Source: Brasenia schreberi (taxonomy: Eukaryota > Streptophyta > Magnoliopsida > Nymphaeales > Cabombaceae). Taken from it: DNA of 64,000 nt. A program made the translations under genes and the position numbers. How positions within the stretch are numbered: the stretch's first letter is position 1; each line of letters starts with the position of its first letter. The DNA lies in NCBI GenBank assembly GCA_036023115.1, contig JAYKKT010000059.1, forward strand, positions 7,761,001 to 7,825,000, read 5' to 3'. Under the pieces are notes generated by a model that did no database searches, was not told the DNA's origin, and saw nothing but the letters and a program-made list of their open reading frames with translations. Positions 36,721 through 48,708 of this stretch are shown here, one piece after another.

Positions 36721-37289
36721 TGAGAAGAGAATACCAATGCATGGAGAACCATCAGTCTCTTTGTCATTGAAGAAATTATCGAAGTCTCTTTGTGCTGCTT
36801 CATATGCGCTCTTCAAATGAGCCTTCCTCCTTAGTTGTGGGTGCTTGAGGGAAAAGATTATCCCACTTATGGATCCACTTAAGACTCATCCCAGTCATGG
36901 TCTTTAGAACAATAAAAACTGCAAATTCCTTTATGGACAATTTCAAATTTCACTTTTATGGATGTTCCCCTTTAAAAAGTTTTAAACTTTGTAGTAGAAA
37001 GAGGATTTGATTTCATTCTCTTGGCAGTCAAATAATGATGTTTTGCATGAACGGAATATAATATTTCGGTTTGGTTCATATCGGTTTGGGTTTGCTTTTC
37101 TTGATGTTTCGGTATTCACTTTATTCGGTTAATGAAACAAACCGACCACTGCTCAAGTCTAATTGGACGGGACTACCAGAGAGAGAAGAGGGGAGAGAGA
37201 GAAAGACAAGGGGGTGGACAACAATATGGTGGAGAGAGAAAGATTTACAACACTAAACAAGAGTACCTATAGTAGTAATAAAATATTTT

Positions 37290-39525
37290 GGCTTAGGTTA
37301 AAGTTTATGAGAGGGATACAATAATTTCTTTTCGCTGGTAAAAAAGACCAAAGAATAATAGAGTGTATAGAGTTATTTGGAGTAGATAGTGGAACCTCAA
37401 ATATGAGAAAGAATATATATTTAAACAAAAAGTTCTTTAAGGAGATACTTGAAATTATGTAGGTATACTTTCTTATACATGGAGCAATATGACTATACAT
37501 ACTAGAGAAGTGATAAAAAATATGTTAGATGAATCTAAGGAAGGCGTACTGGTACAAAAAGAAGCTTGGTGGTGGAGTGAAGTGGTGCAAGATAAAATCA
37601 AGGCAGAGAAGACATGTTAGAAATTGCATTATGCTAAAAAGACTATTTAAACTTGGGAGGCTTATAAGAAAGCTAAAAAAGAAGTGAAAAAGACCGTTAG
37701 TGAGCAAAAGCTAAAATTTGGAAGGATTTATATAAGAAACTTAACTAAAAAAAGGTAAAAGAGATATTTTTAGGGTAACTAATACTAGAGATAATAAAAG
37801 TAAGAATCTTAATTTTATTGCATGCATCAAAGATGAGGATGAGAAGATTTTAATGGCGAATGATGATATCAAAAACATAAAAAATTATTTCTATAGGTTT
37901 TTTAATGAAAATATAGATGTTAGTATTAGCTTAGGAGAGTTAGCTAAATCATAAAAGTATATAAACTACAATTTCTAACGACATATTTAGAAGAACGAAG
38001 TCAAAGAGTCTCTTAAATATATGAAATTTGGTAAATCTGTAGGACCAAACAATATTCTTATAAAAGTATAAAAAAATCATGGGAGACATGGGGTCACTTG
38101 GCTCATAAGACTATCAAATAAGGAGAACCCAAAAAATACCCGAGGATGGGGTTACTTACTCATAAGACTCAAAAGACTTTGAAATATGGAGAACCTAAAA
38201 GATTCTCGAGGAATAGAGAGTGAGTACACTTTTACCCGTATATAAGAGTAAGAGAGACATTAAAAATTGTGTGAATTATCGAGGTATCAAGTTAATAGCC
38301 ATATTATGAAATTATGGAAAAAAATTATCGAATGTAGGTTAAGACAAGTATCGAGTACAAGAGAGAACTAATTCAAATTCATGCATATCTACTATTAAAA
38401 TGATTCACCTATTGAGACCTCTTATGAAATATTTTAGAGGAAAAAACAAGAACCTTCACAAGATATTTATTGATCTAAAAAAAGCTTACCATAGGGTACT
38501 AAGAGATGTTATTTGGAGAACCTTGAAAAAAAGAGGTATCTCATTGACATAAATAAATCTTATAAGAGACATGTACAATGGTATAAAAACTTATGAAATG
38601 ACTCATGAATGAATGACAAACGCTTTTGAAGTTAATATTGTGTCATATTGGGGATAAACTTTGAGTCCAAATTTATTTATATTGGTCATTGATGAGTTCA
38701 TGAAACATATTAAGATGAAGTATCTTGGTATATGCTATTTGCAAATGATATTGTGTTAGTGGATGAGTCTAAGGAAAAGTTAATAGGAAATTAAAACTAT
38801 GGAAAGAAACATTAGAAAGTAAAGGCTTTCGACTTAGTAGAACAAAAATAAAATATATGAAATGTAAGTTTGATCATTTGGTTATTTCAAAGGATATAGA
38901 AATTAAGATTGGTACACATTGCATCCCTCACAAGTGAAGTTGAAAATACTTAGGTCAATTTTTCAGAGTGATGATAAAATTGATGGAGATGTTATGCGTA
39001 AAATTAATGTTGTTTGGTTAAAGTGATAATGGGTATCAGATATTCTATGTGGTAAAAAGATACCTTTAAAGTTGAAGTAAATATTATAGAGCACCAATTA
39101 AACCTACTATATATTGTATGGTTCTTAGTGTTGGGGCAATTAATCATCAACATGTACTACATAGCATAAATGAAGATGTTGAGATGGATGAGTGATTACG
39201 CAAGAAAAGACCGGATACATAATGAGGTTATTAGAAACAAATTGGAAGAGTAGCACCAATAAAGGATAAAATGATGAAAAATCGTTTAAGATGTTTTGAA
39301 CATATAGAAAGACAACCAAATGATATTTTCATAAAAAGATATAAAAATTATATTGTGAAAATGTTAAAAAAAGAAGAGGATGACTACAAAAGCGTTGAAA
39401 AGAAATAATAAAGGACCATACAGTTTATATTGAATTAACTACTAGCATGACACATGATAGGGCTATGTAAAAATACATAATCCATGTTGCCGACCCAATC
39501 TAGTATGAGAAAATGCTTAGTTGTT
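37290..39525 (+). mobile_element. RTE-clade LINE, old degenerate copy
   Basis: Aligns by eye to the 5-9 kb copies from the linker (37380-37750) through the polymerase to the tail TGCTTAGTTGTTATTG near 39510-39525. It is riddled with stops and indels, and includes a local repetition at about 38090-38200 around GGGTCACTTGGCTCATAAG. Similar in decay to the copy at 12515. Confidence 0.75.
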
Positions 39526-39768
39526 ATTGTAATGTTAGGCCTATACATGTTCGGTTTTGGTTAGTCCATAATTTAGAAGTACAACCAAAGCGGTTCGGAG
39601 CCCATTCTAGTTTGAGTTTAGAATCGATAATTTTATTAAAAAAATTACAAGTATAGAGAAAAATAAAAAAAAAACTAGAACCATCGGTTCTGGTTTGATT
39701 TCAATTCTGGTTTTATAAAAGATGAAACTGGAACTGAATCGGGTGGTCTCCAATTCCAAGTTCAGCTC

Positions 39769-40155
39769 GTTCTTGGCGTGATTCAGTTTCGATTGAAACC
39801 GTTAGGTTGATCAGGAATCGATCATGTCCAGTTCTAGTTAGGGACACTTTCAAACCATAGGGCAGTTGAACCTTATTCCTTCTTTAGGAGACAACACATA
39901 TTGGTTAGGGCTACCGTATTAGATTTCTAATGAAATCTATCTTTTGAGAGCAACGATCAAAACAAAGACAGATGAGAGTTCATGTTCTAGGCGTTATTTC
40001 TCATGGTTTTAATTAAAATCCGTTTTCTTCCTAACCATTTCAACGCGATGTTTTCAATACTTGAACTTCTTATATTTTGTCTGTCATATTTAAGGCTTTA
40101 ATTTATCCAAAATTTTCCAGTTTCGTTTTTTAAAAGTCACCTCCCACTCTCCTCT
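39769..40155 (+). repeat. duplicated GCP3 upstream region, left copy
   Basis: About 385 bases that match 43503-43878 nearly throughout, from GTTCTTGGCGTGATTCAG to CACCTCCCACTCTCCTC. The right copy is directly upstream of the GCP3 start. The gypsy-type element lies exactly between the two. Confidence 0.9.
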
Positions 40156-40159
40156 TTCA

Positions 40160-40499
40160 TGTGACCCTTCGACCGCGAATTGAACCATGGTTGTGTAACC
40201 AGGGCCCCTACGTGGGAACCACTCTGGCAACTTTAGCAATAAACTCCTATTTGGGGGAAGAGTCCCGCATTTGAGTTATAAGCATGTCGCGGGCCATGCA
40301 CCGTTATTTGCTATCAATACAATCTGTTTCTTATTTATTCTCAAGTATCCTTGCTATCTCCAAACGACCCTCTCCTATCATCAGTCTTAAGCTTTCGCTG
40401 AACCTCTGCAACCTTGGTGAAAGGCTTGTTAGGTTGTGTGCAGCCTAGCGCCGGTCACAGGTTCCGCGCCTTGGGTGATTCCAGCACCGAGGCATGACA
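40160..40499 (+). repeat. left LTR of the gag-only element
   Basis: Starts TGTGACCCTTCGACC and ends GAGGCATGACA. About 90 percent similar by eye to the right LTR at 43184-43502, so the insertion is not very recent. Confidence 0.85.
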
Positions 40500-40503
40500 A
40501 CTT

Positions 40504-40515
40504 TGGTATCCGAGC
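40504..40515 (+). promoter_or_regulatory. primer binding site of the gag-only element
   Basis: TGGTATCCGAGC, one base off the usual plant PBS for initiator tRNA-Met. Confidence 0.8.
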
Positions 40516-40615
40516 GGTTCTAGTTTGGAGAATCGCGAGTGGGTGCGGGATAAACCCCCTCCGTATTGATAGCAAATAGGTAACCCCTTCGTCAACAAAC
40601 GCCCCACGTTGACTC

Positions 40616-42190
40616 ATGACCACTGACACTGAGATAGCCGTCGACCACATTCGTAGAAAGGGAAAGGTAAAGGTTGTACCAGTGGCCTACCCTACCGAGT
40701 CTGCGTCAGGTATCCTGCCTGACGTGGATGCTAGACTTACCAAAATTGAAAATTTTGTAGGTCATTTGGATGCTGCAGTTGCGCGTGTTGCGGAAGGCTT
40801 CGACTGGTTGACGGGCGAGATGAGCACCATAGTGAGAGACGTGAAACGGCGCACGGATGCTTGTGAGTATACCTGCGACGTGAATAGTGACTGCATGGAG
40901 CGCTTGGAGCAGCGCGTCCAAGAGTTGGAGGCAGACGTTAAGACCTGACTGTAGAGAATCGAGGAGAGTGCTTCTACACAACTACTGGAGAGATAGGCTT
41001 CAGAACGATCTCAACTGGAGATGTTGGCTCGATTGGATGGTGTCGAGCGTAGGTTGGCAAACGGGCATGGACATGGTGGTGGAGTAGACCGACTACGTCA
41101 CATCAAGGTTAGAGAACCAAAGGCCTTTGCTAGGGGCCGTGATGCACAGGTATTAGAGAACTTCCTTCACCAGATGGACCTATACCTCAAGGCTGGTTAG
41201 CTTGAGGACGAAGAAGAGAAACTAACGCTAGTAGTTATATTTCTAGAAGACGATGTCATGCTATGGTGGCGTCGCATGAAGGAGAATGTTGAGACAGGAC
41301 TCACTCACATCTATACTTGGGATCTGTTTAAGCAGGCTCTATGAGAACACTTTCTCCCACACAATACTGAGGTAGCATAAAAAAGGAAGCTTGATGGCTT
41401 AAGGCACAACGGATCATTGCAAGATTATATTAAGGAATACCAAACCCTTATGTTGAGCATCCAAACAATGAGCCTGGAAGATTGTCTATTCAAGTTCCTT
41501 AATGGGTTATAATCGTGGGCTGAGCAAGAGCTGAACAGGATCAACCTGCAGACCCTTTCTAAAGCTATAATGGCAGTGGAACGTCTACTTGACAATCGTT
41601 GGCCAACTAGTCCGAAGAAAGACAAGCATGACACTGAAAGAAAGAATGGTTGGAAGAATGAGAATCGATAGGACACTTCAAAGGATACTCCAGCCGAGTC
41701 TTTCACACCAAGAGACCATGGGAACAGTAAAGACCATATGAAGAAGGATAAAGCCAAAGGATCCTTGAAGAAAGAATGTTGGTATTGTGGTGGCCAACAT
41801 TTCTCATATGAGTGTGAACACAAGAAGGAGGACTTTGCGCGCACCGCTAATGCCGTGCAAAGGACAGAGACTTCGGATGGTGACCCAAGAGAAGACACTA
41901 TGAGCGTTGGTGTAATGAGACTGTTGAATGCCATATATGGGGGATCAACGTCACGCAAGCCCACGGACAAGGCTCTCATGTACATACCGGTTATTGTCAA
42001 TAGTAAAGATACAGTGGGAATGGTGGACACTAGCGTAACTCACAACTTTATGTACCCAAAAGAAGCTAAACGTTTGGGCCTAAGGTTAGTGGGAAGCAGT
42101 AGCAACATGAAGGCTGTGAATTTAGAGTCCAAACCCATTCTGGGGGAGGCAGTTGCTATTGTGACTCAGTGGAGAGTTGGTGCGGGGTAA
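40616..42190 (+). pseudogene. gypsy-type gag with zinc knuckle and protease-like end
   Basis: A single reading frame of about 525 codons with eight premature stops (40946, 40952, 40994, 41198, 41342, 41378, 41510, 41669) but no frameshift. The N-terminal 110 codons hold a coiled-coil-like segment (ERLEQRVQELEADVKT). The retrotransposon gag domain follows at about 41120-41620, with MLWWRRMKENVETGL and GSLQDYIKEYQTLML. The zinc knuckle is CWYCGGQHFSYEC at about 41778-41817. Near 42026 MVDTSVTHNFM corresponds to the aspartic protease active site, with Ser in place of the usual Gly. The frame then ends. The protein would coat particles; this copy is inactive. Confidence 0.82.
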
Positions 42191-43183
42191 CTAACTTCAC
42201 ACTGGCACCGTTGGATGAGTATCGGGTGATACTTGACATGGAGTTCTTTAGGGCTAGCCATGCGGAGATACGACCAGTCTTGAATTTAGTGGTCTTTATG
42301 GTTGCGATCAACCTTGTGTTGTTCGTGCATCGGCTTCGGATGATGGTCATGTTCGGAAGGTGTCAGCGCTTCGGCTCGAAGAAGGTTAGAAGCAGGGGAA
42401 TGCCATACGCGGAGTGGCACTGCAGGGTGCTGAACAGAAGATGCCTCGCGGCAGGGTGTCTTCGAAGATTGGTGTCGTAAGACTGAAGGAGTGCGGAGAC
42501 GTTCGACTCACCGAATGTCTAAGGAACCTACCTCACGAGAAAGGGGTAGGCCGTCAGCACTGGAAGACTAGCGGGTAAGGTAATAAAGGAGGAACAAGTT
42601 TCAGTCCTAAAAGACGACGACGCAAGTTTATTGCTGGCAAGACAAGACGGGGATGGAAAGTAAGTTGCATAGGAGCGAAGGACCCAGAGGGTAGTTGGAG
42701 GCACGTCAGATGATGGTTGTACAAGACTCCAAGACACTGCCAACCGTACATAACTTCTGTGCTGATCAGAGCGGCGTGATTTTTCCCAACTGCTCCATTT
42801 GAAGGCAGCGATGCGCATGAAGAAGTGGACGAATTCGAAGTGGTGCGATGGCCTCGTCGCGAGGCAACACGTTGTGACGGTCCAAAAGGATGACAGTCCT
42901 CAACCAGTCATCTTGAGGGTAGGGGATCAGGCGTTCCGACTGGAGCCCGTCCATGACGGATTGCTAACTTCCTTTTATGCGAGCAAACCTATGGCTTATC
43001 ATGCGGACATGGAACGTGCAGACCGTAGCTACTACGGGCACCTACGCCCTAGAGGACAATAGGAGCAGCAAAAGATGAAGATATAGTGGGTTGAGAGGCG
43101 AACAAGCGTGCCAAGAGCTTCAAAGTTGCAAAAGCATTACCACGAAACTTGCCGAGGTCGTCAAGAGCTTAGGTGAGGGAGAA
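42191..43183 (+). other. non-coding interior of the gag-only element
   Basis: GC-richer than the surroundings. Frames such as 42799-43062 are open but match no polymerase or integrase. It may be a scrambled remnant of pol; I recognise no motif. Confidence 0.5.
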
Positions 43184-43502
43184 TGTAACCATTCGATCGC
43201 GAACTGAACCATGATTGTGTAACCAGGGCCCCTACGTGGGAACCACCTTGGCAACTCTAGCAATAAACTCCCATTTGGGGGAAGAGTCCCGCATCTGAGT
43301 TGTAAGCGTGTTGCGGATCACGTACCGTTATTTGCTATCAATACAATCTGCTTTCTTATTTATTCTCAAGTATCATTGCTAGCTCCAAACGACCCTCCCC
43401 TATCATTAGTCTTAAGCTTCCGTTGAATCTCTGTAACCTTTGTGAAAGGCTTGTTAGGTTGTGCACAGCCTAGCACTGGTCACGTGTTTCGCGTCTTGAG
43501 TG
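43184..43502 (+). repeat. right LTR of the gag-only element, 3'-truncated
   Basis: Starts TGTAACCATTCGATC. It stops at GCGTCTTGAGTG, where the left LTR continues for another 22 bases. The next base begins the right copy of the GCP3 upstream duplication. Confidence 0.85.
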
Positions 43503-43943
43503 GTTCTTGGCGTGATTCAGTTTCGATTGAAACCGTTTGGTTGATGAGGAACCGGTCATGTCCAGTTCTAGTTAGGGACCCTTTCAAACCATAGGGCAGT
43601 TTTGCACCTTATTCCTTCTTTAGGAGACAACACTTATTGGTTAGGGCTACCGTATTAGATTTCTAATGAAATCTATCTTTCCAAACAAAGCCAGATGAGA
43701 GTTCATGTTCTAGGCGTTATTTCTGATGGTTTTAATTAAAATCCGTTTTCTTCCTAACCGTTTCAACGCGATGTTTTCAGTACTTGAACTTCTTATATTT
43801 TGTCTGTCATATTTAAGGCTTTAATTTATCCAAAATTTTCCAGTTTCGTTTTTTGAAAGTCACCTCCCGCTCTCCTCCTCCACTTCACTGAGAGCTCCCA
43901 CGCGAATCACGCGCGCGAGAGAGAGAGAGAGAGAGAGCGAGCA
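43503..43943 (+). promoter_or_regulatory. GCP3 upstream region, right copy, with (GA)n leader
   Basis: 43503-43878 duplicates 39769-40155. Downstream, 43879-43943 is unique and contains GCGCGCGAGAGAGAGA (about 43909-43937) right before the ATG at 43944. No clear TATA box is seen. The part within 385 bases of the duplicated end is the only promoter sequence still linked to the gene; anything further upstream is now separated by the element. Confidence 0.6.
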
Positions 43944-46663
43944 ATGGAGGAGCAGAAGATTGCTGATCTGGTGACGGAGCTCGTCACCCGTTTTATTCCT
44001 CCTGATACCTCCGCTGGTGGCATCACCCACAGCAGCCATCCGCCTGATTCAGTAGTCGACCGTGTCTTCCGCTATGCGATGTGCATCATAGGCAGTCGGA
44101 TTGCCCCCTCTGTTGCCGCCGACGAGTTTGCTGTTGCTGAGTCCGTCAAGCGTCAGCTTGTTCGTGATGGCCGCTCCTCGGACGCGCTTGCTTTCGCGGA
44201 TCTGTACTCAAAATTCTCCCTCAAATCCGGCTCTGGCTGCATCCGCAATAAGTGGGCCGTGATTTACCTTTTGAAGACTGTGTCCGATGATCTCCGTGTC
44301 GATGCTTCCCGCACCAAGGACGGATTCTTTCCTGCAACGGTCTCTGGCGGGCTGCCGGCGCTCCCACTGGACGATCGCCCCGCTAGGGTTAGAGATTTGA
44401 TGGATCGGAGCGCTAGGGTTTCTTTCTCATCTTTTCGAAGCAGTTTTTTGCGAAGATCCTACAAGATTCGGGTGGAGGCGTCATACTAGTGTCAAAAGAT
44501 CCGGATAATCTCCGGCTCGCCGCGATTAGGGAGTTCTTCGGACTAGCGAGGGAGAGATCGGAGATTTCCGAAGACGCGTTGGTGAAGGACGTGATCTACG
44601 CTTGCCAAGGGATTGACGGCCAGAAAGTAAAGTTCGATAGGAAGAAAGACGCTTACGTTCTCTTGCCGGAGTTCCGCCTGCCTGAATCGACGAGGATCGC
44701 CGTGAGGAAGCTCTGTGAGCTTGGGTGGCTCTTCAGGAAGGTGAAGGAATACGTCTCGGCGAGCATGGAGAGGTTTCCTGTCAAAGAGGTTGGGACGATA
44801 GGCCAGGCATTTTGCTCGGCTCTCCAGGAAGAGCTCTCCGATTACTATAAGCTTCTCGCCATCCTGGAGGCGCAGCCTCTGAACCCGATACCGGAGGCGG
44901 CCATCGACGGCAACTCCAGTGGAAATTATCTCTCCTTGAGGCGGCTCGCCGTGTGGTTAGCGGAGCCGCTCGTAAGGATGAGGTTAATGGCGGTATTGGT
45001 CGACGATTGCGCTCTCACCCGTGGCGGAGCTATGGCTGGGACGATCCATTCCGCGCGCAACACGGAGATCCTTTAGTTCAAGACTTCATGAGGTGGCTTC
45101 TGCGGAGGGTCTGCTCGCCGCTGTTCGAGATGGTCAGGAGTTGGGTTCTCGAAGGAGAACTGAACGACGTTTTCGCGGAATTCTTCATTCTGGCACAGCC
45201 GGTGAAGGCCGAGTCCTTGTGGAGAGAAGGCTACCATCTTCATTCCGGCATGCTACCGGCATTTATCCCCGAACCACTGACACAGAGAATACTGAGGACG
45301 GGTAAATCTATCAATTTTCTTCGAGTGTGCTGCGAGGATCAGGGATGGGCGGAAGCAGCTGCAGAAGCCGCCGCAGCTGTCGGGACTTCTACGCACAGAG
45401 GTGGGCTCGGTTATGGGCAGACAGAGGCACTAGAAGCTCTGGTTGTAGACGCAGCAAAGCGAATCGATCGGCATTTGCTGCAGGTGATATACAAGAAATA
45501 CAAATTCAAGGAACATTGCCTCGCGATCAAGAGATACTTGCTACTCGGGCAAGGCGATTTCGTACAGTATTTGATGGACATCGTTGGTCATGAACTCTCC
45601 GAGCCCGCAAACACCATTAGCTCGTTCAAATTGGCCGGGCTTCTCGAGAGTGCAATTCGGTCATCCAACGCGCAGTATGATGATCCTCCTAATATACTCG
45701 AGCGATTGAGGGTGAAGATGATTCCCCACGGTAGTGGCGATAGGGGATGGGATGTTTTCTCGCTTGACTATGATGCTAGAGTTCCGCTTAATACCATTTT
45801 TACAGAGTCTGTCATGGATAGATACCTTAGGATTTTTAACTTCCTGTGGAAACTGAGGCGAGTGGAGCACGCATTGGTAGGGGCGTGGAAGACCATGAAG
45901 CCAAATTGCACGATTTCTCGACTCTTGGAGATGCAGGAAGGATCAACCAAGTTGCATTTTGTGACCATATCACGAAAATGCCAGGTTCTTTGGGATGAGA
46001 TGAATCATTTCGTTACAAATCTTCAATACTATATTATGTTTGAAGTTTTTGAGGAATCATGGTCTTCTTTCTCGGAAGAGATGGATGAAGCTCACGACTT
46101 GGATGACTTGCTTGCGGCCCATGAGAAATATCTTAATTCAATTGTGGAGAAGTCACTACTTGGAGAGAGATCAAAACATATATGCAAGGTGCTGTTTGTG
46201 TTGTTTGATCTCATACTGCAATTCAAAAGCCTCACTGAACGACTGTACGAAGATATCCGTGGTTTCCAGGCCAGGTATACTTGTTTCCCTTCCTCCCACT
46301 TCTTCTTTTCTCTACGTTTCTTTACGTCATTTTTTCCCTGAAGTTTATTTAATCCAATCTCTTAATTTGATGGTCTTCAGGGAAAGAACCAAATCAAAGC
46401 CAAAATAAAAAAATGACCTATCTAAAGCAGGCGCATACATTGGTGGGGGCAGGAAGGCTTTCTCTCAGTTCACGGGAGAGTTTTTAAAGCGAATGGGAGA
46501 AGGTTTAGGCAAACTTGTCATAGAATATTCCTCTGTGCTTGAAGGTTTCATCTCACAATTGCCTTTGCAACAGCATGTCGATCTCAAGTTTTTATTTTTC
46601 CGGTTAGACTTCACAGAATTTTACAGTCGGTTGAGAGTAAATGCTTCTTTGAAATCCATTTGA
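43944..46663 (+). pseudogene. GCP3: gamma-tubulin complex protein 3, two frameshifts and a stop
   Basis: Near full-length match to plant GCP3 (SPC98 family), a core subunit of the gamma-tubulin ring complex that nucleates microtubules. Exon 1 is 43944-46274 and exon 2 46381-46663 (GT-AG intron of 106 bases, with exon 2 ending at TGA). Reading-frame changes occur between 44417 and 44440 (T-rich) and near 45045-45055; each equals the loss of one base. An in-frame TAA lies at 46406-46408. Otherwise the text is strongly conserved: VIYACQGIDG, LCELGWLFRKV, QHGDPLVQDFMRWLL, RILRTGKSINFLRVCCED, FKEHCLAIKRYLLLGQGDFVQ, SSFKLAGLLESAIRSSNAQYDD, MNHFVTNLQYYIMFEV and LKFLFFRLDFTEFYSRLR. The intron rules out a retrocopy. 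Exon 1 is GC-rich, unlike its surroundings. Either a recently dead copy or base-calling errors explain the breaks. Confidence 0.88.
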
Positions 46664-47270
46664 GAAGACAGCGTTTTTGGTGGTGTGGTGAATCACAAAA
46701 GAAAGTGGTAAGAAATTGTGCTTATCTGTTTAACTTTTCTATTGAATAATAAGTTTCTTGGAATATGGCATATTCTACCATTATAAGGATTCGTCTTCAA
46801 CGCTTGTTTTCTGATGATTGCTTCTGAAGACTTTGATATTTCTCTGACTTATTGAACATTCATCTGATTGCAGGCCCTATTCCTTGTTTAAGTTAGATAA
46901 CGTGGTATTGGTAGACGCAAGTTGGTGACACATTGGTTTCTGTGAATCAATTTGCCGAAAGGTTTAAGAAACGAGTTTGCTAAAGATAGCCATGCATTAT
47001 TCAAGTGAAGCCCTTTGAAATTTTGTAAGGGCCACGTCGATTGGTAACAGAAAACAATTGCTCGTTTAGTTTGTACATACGTACCGTAATATTTTTTGCA
47101 AATGTTTAATTAAATGGCAAATTGTTTGGACACAGTTGGCCTTTTACGTTTTCCAGTTCTATTGATGTGGTCGATGCATGACATGTGTGGTACTGGCAAA
47201 CATACGCAGAGTTTTTGGTATTTTTCGAGCCTTTTGATACACTATTTCTTGTTTTTAACTGTTCATCTGC
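46664..47270. other. 3' flank of GCP3, no further feature
   Basis: AT-rich sequence. A possible 3' UTR cannot be delimited. Confidence 0.4.
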
Positions 47271-47277
47271 AATCCAT

Positions 47278-47444
47278 GCCTGAGTTTCTTAGGAATCAAC
47301 TTCTTTCCTTTTTGTAAATAAGCAAGTTCCATTAAAAAGCACCAAGGGGGTGCACTCCGTGCCTGAATTTCTGAAGAACCAACTTCTTTTCTTTTTGTAA
47401 ATAAGCAAGTTTGATTAGAAAGCAGCAAGGTGATGCACCCTATA
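47278..47444 (+). repeat. tandem pair of an 83-bp unit
   Basis: Each unit runs from TGCCTGA-TTTCT through ACTTCTTT-CTTTTTGTAAATAAGCAAG to a GCACTCC/GCACCCT end. Confidence 0.8.
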
Positions 47445-47800
47445 CATCAGGATGGAATAACAGGGGACCATAAATTCTACAAATTCTACTGCATATCCCA
47501 AATAATGACCTTCGTCCAAAAAACACAGAAGACTATATCAATTTTCCAGCAACTCGGTCAATGATCTTACCTCATCAAATACCCTTCTATTGCTCTCCCT
47601 CCAAACAAATAAAAAATCACAGAAGGTACCAAAGAGCTATACACTTCCTCTTGTGGTAATAATAAAAAAAAAATTTAAGCGCAAATTTTCTCTCGCATAC
47701 TTTTACTCATCACCCTAATAATAATCCGAAGCACATTAAAGGCCGCTGGCCAAGGTCCATCCACAAAACAATAACAAGTGATCCACTGGCTCTACCATCA
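47440..47800 (-). mobile_element. possible L1-type LINE C-terminal remnant
   Basis: On the minus strand a reading such as FVWRESNRRVFDE (about 47580-47615) resembles the region after the reverse transcriptase in plant L1 elements (zinc-binding region). Short and broken; a chance match is possible. Confidence 0.35.
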
Positions 47801-48260
47801 AGAAGATGGCAAGGAGATACCTCAAAAGCTTATTTGGAAATTGGGACTCGTCTCTCTTTTACATGGGAAGTGGCTTGGAGTGACCTTGGTGAGTCTTAAA
47901 ATGAACTCCTGGATGACTTGATTGCAGTGCGTCAACATTCTTAAAGGTTTGGAAATTAGTGGCCACAAGTTTCGTAAATTTGAAATCTCATTTATTCATG
48001 ACCATAAAGAAAAAAAGAAAAACCTTAGCTGCAGGTTAGAATGAAGAGAAGTGTAATTTCTTCACTAAACTATTGATGGGCTTTCTAGATAGTGTAAACA
48101 TGCAAAGTTTAGGCTCGGGAAAGTCAATTTTCTTTATGAATAGGTGTATACTGGAACAAATGATTTTTGAGTGAAAAAACTATGATGTTGTGATTTTCAT
48201 TTTAGCTTTACTAAAGTACTTTCGATCCTGTAACTCTGAACTTTCTTGGAATGTATAGTA
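47801..48260. other. unassigned AT-rich sequence
   Basis: Left flank of element A. No gene is seen. Confidence 0.4.
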
Positions 48261-48265
48261 GCTTA

Positions 48266-48606
48266 TGTTGAATAATATGAATTTTAGAGTCAGTTTTAGT
48301 AAGGTTGATGTTTAGGATAGTAAATTTGATGTTTTAGGTATTATTGTAATTGTCCGAAGTCGTAAGGGTATTTTGGTAATTTTCTATACTAAGAGTATTT
48401 TTGTCATTTTACGTTTTACAGCTCCTTATATAAGGGCTGATAGGTTGTATTAGGGTTTAAGTTGTTGAGATTAAGAAAGAGAGAGAAAGAGAGGGGGCGA
48501 CCTCTATTGGAGGTCCGCCCCTCCTCCGATCTTCATGTTTTTTCTCTTCATCTTTTGTTTATGTTTTTTACTATTGATTATCCGCTGCACAACCACGTTT
48601 CCAATA
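48266..48606 (+). repeat. element A left LTR
   Basis: 341 bases with a TATA-like TTATATAAGGG near 48425 and GA-rich sequence at 48475-48496. It is longer than the right LTR because the right lacks about 62 bases around the GA-rich block and a further 16 near the end. Confidence 0.92.
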
Positions 48607-48618
48607 TGGTATCAGAGC
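48607..48618 (+). promoter_or_regulatory. element A primer binding site
   Basis: TGGTATCAGAGC, an exact match to the standard plant PBS for initiator tRNA-Met, directly after the LTR. Confidence 0.95.
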
Positions 48619-48708
48619 TGATCATTCAGATTCTTAAGGTCATCAGTTGTTGGAAAACACGTTGCAGTTAGATGCAGCTTCAGTTCATCGTCAAATGATA
48701 GTGGAAGT

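Larger units (their letters stand above)
40160..43502 (+). mobile_element. gypsy-type LTR element with gag only (TR-GAG-like)
   Basis: The left LTR is 40160-40499 and the right LTR 43184-43502, the latter lacking the last 22 or so bases. A PBS follows the left LTR and a purine tract (AGGTGAGGGAGAA) precedes the right. The interior of 2.7 kb encodes gag, a zinc knuckle and a protease-like motif, but no reverse transcriptase, RNase H or integrase. That matches the described class of terminal-repeat retrotransposons with gag. It would need enzymes from another element to move. Confidence 0.85.

Noticed and set aside
42528..43062. Frame 42799-43062 as a chromodomain or integrase end
   Set aside because: No aromatic cage or integrase motif could be read; it lies in the non-coding part of the gag-only element.
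46381..46408. Alternative 3' splice site skipping the TAA in GCP3 exon 2
   Set aside because: A downstream AG such as at 46429 could in principle skip the stop, but the frame would need checking and it would not cure the two upstream frameshifts.
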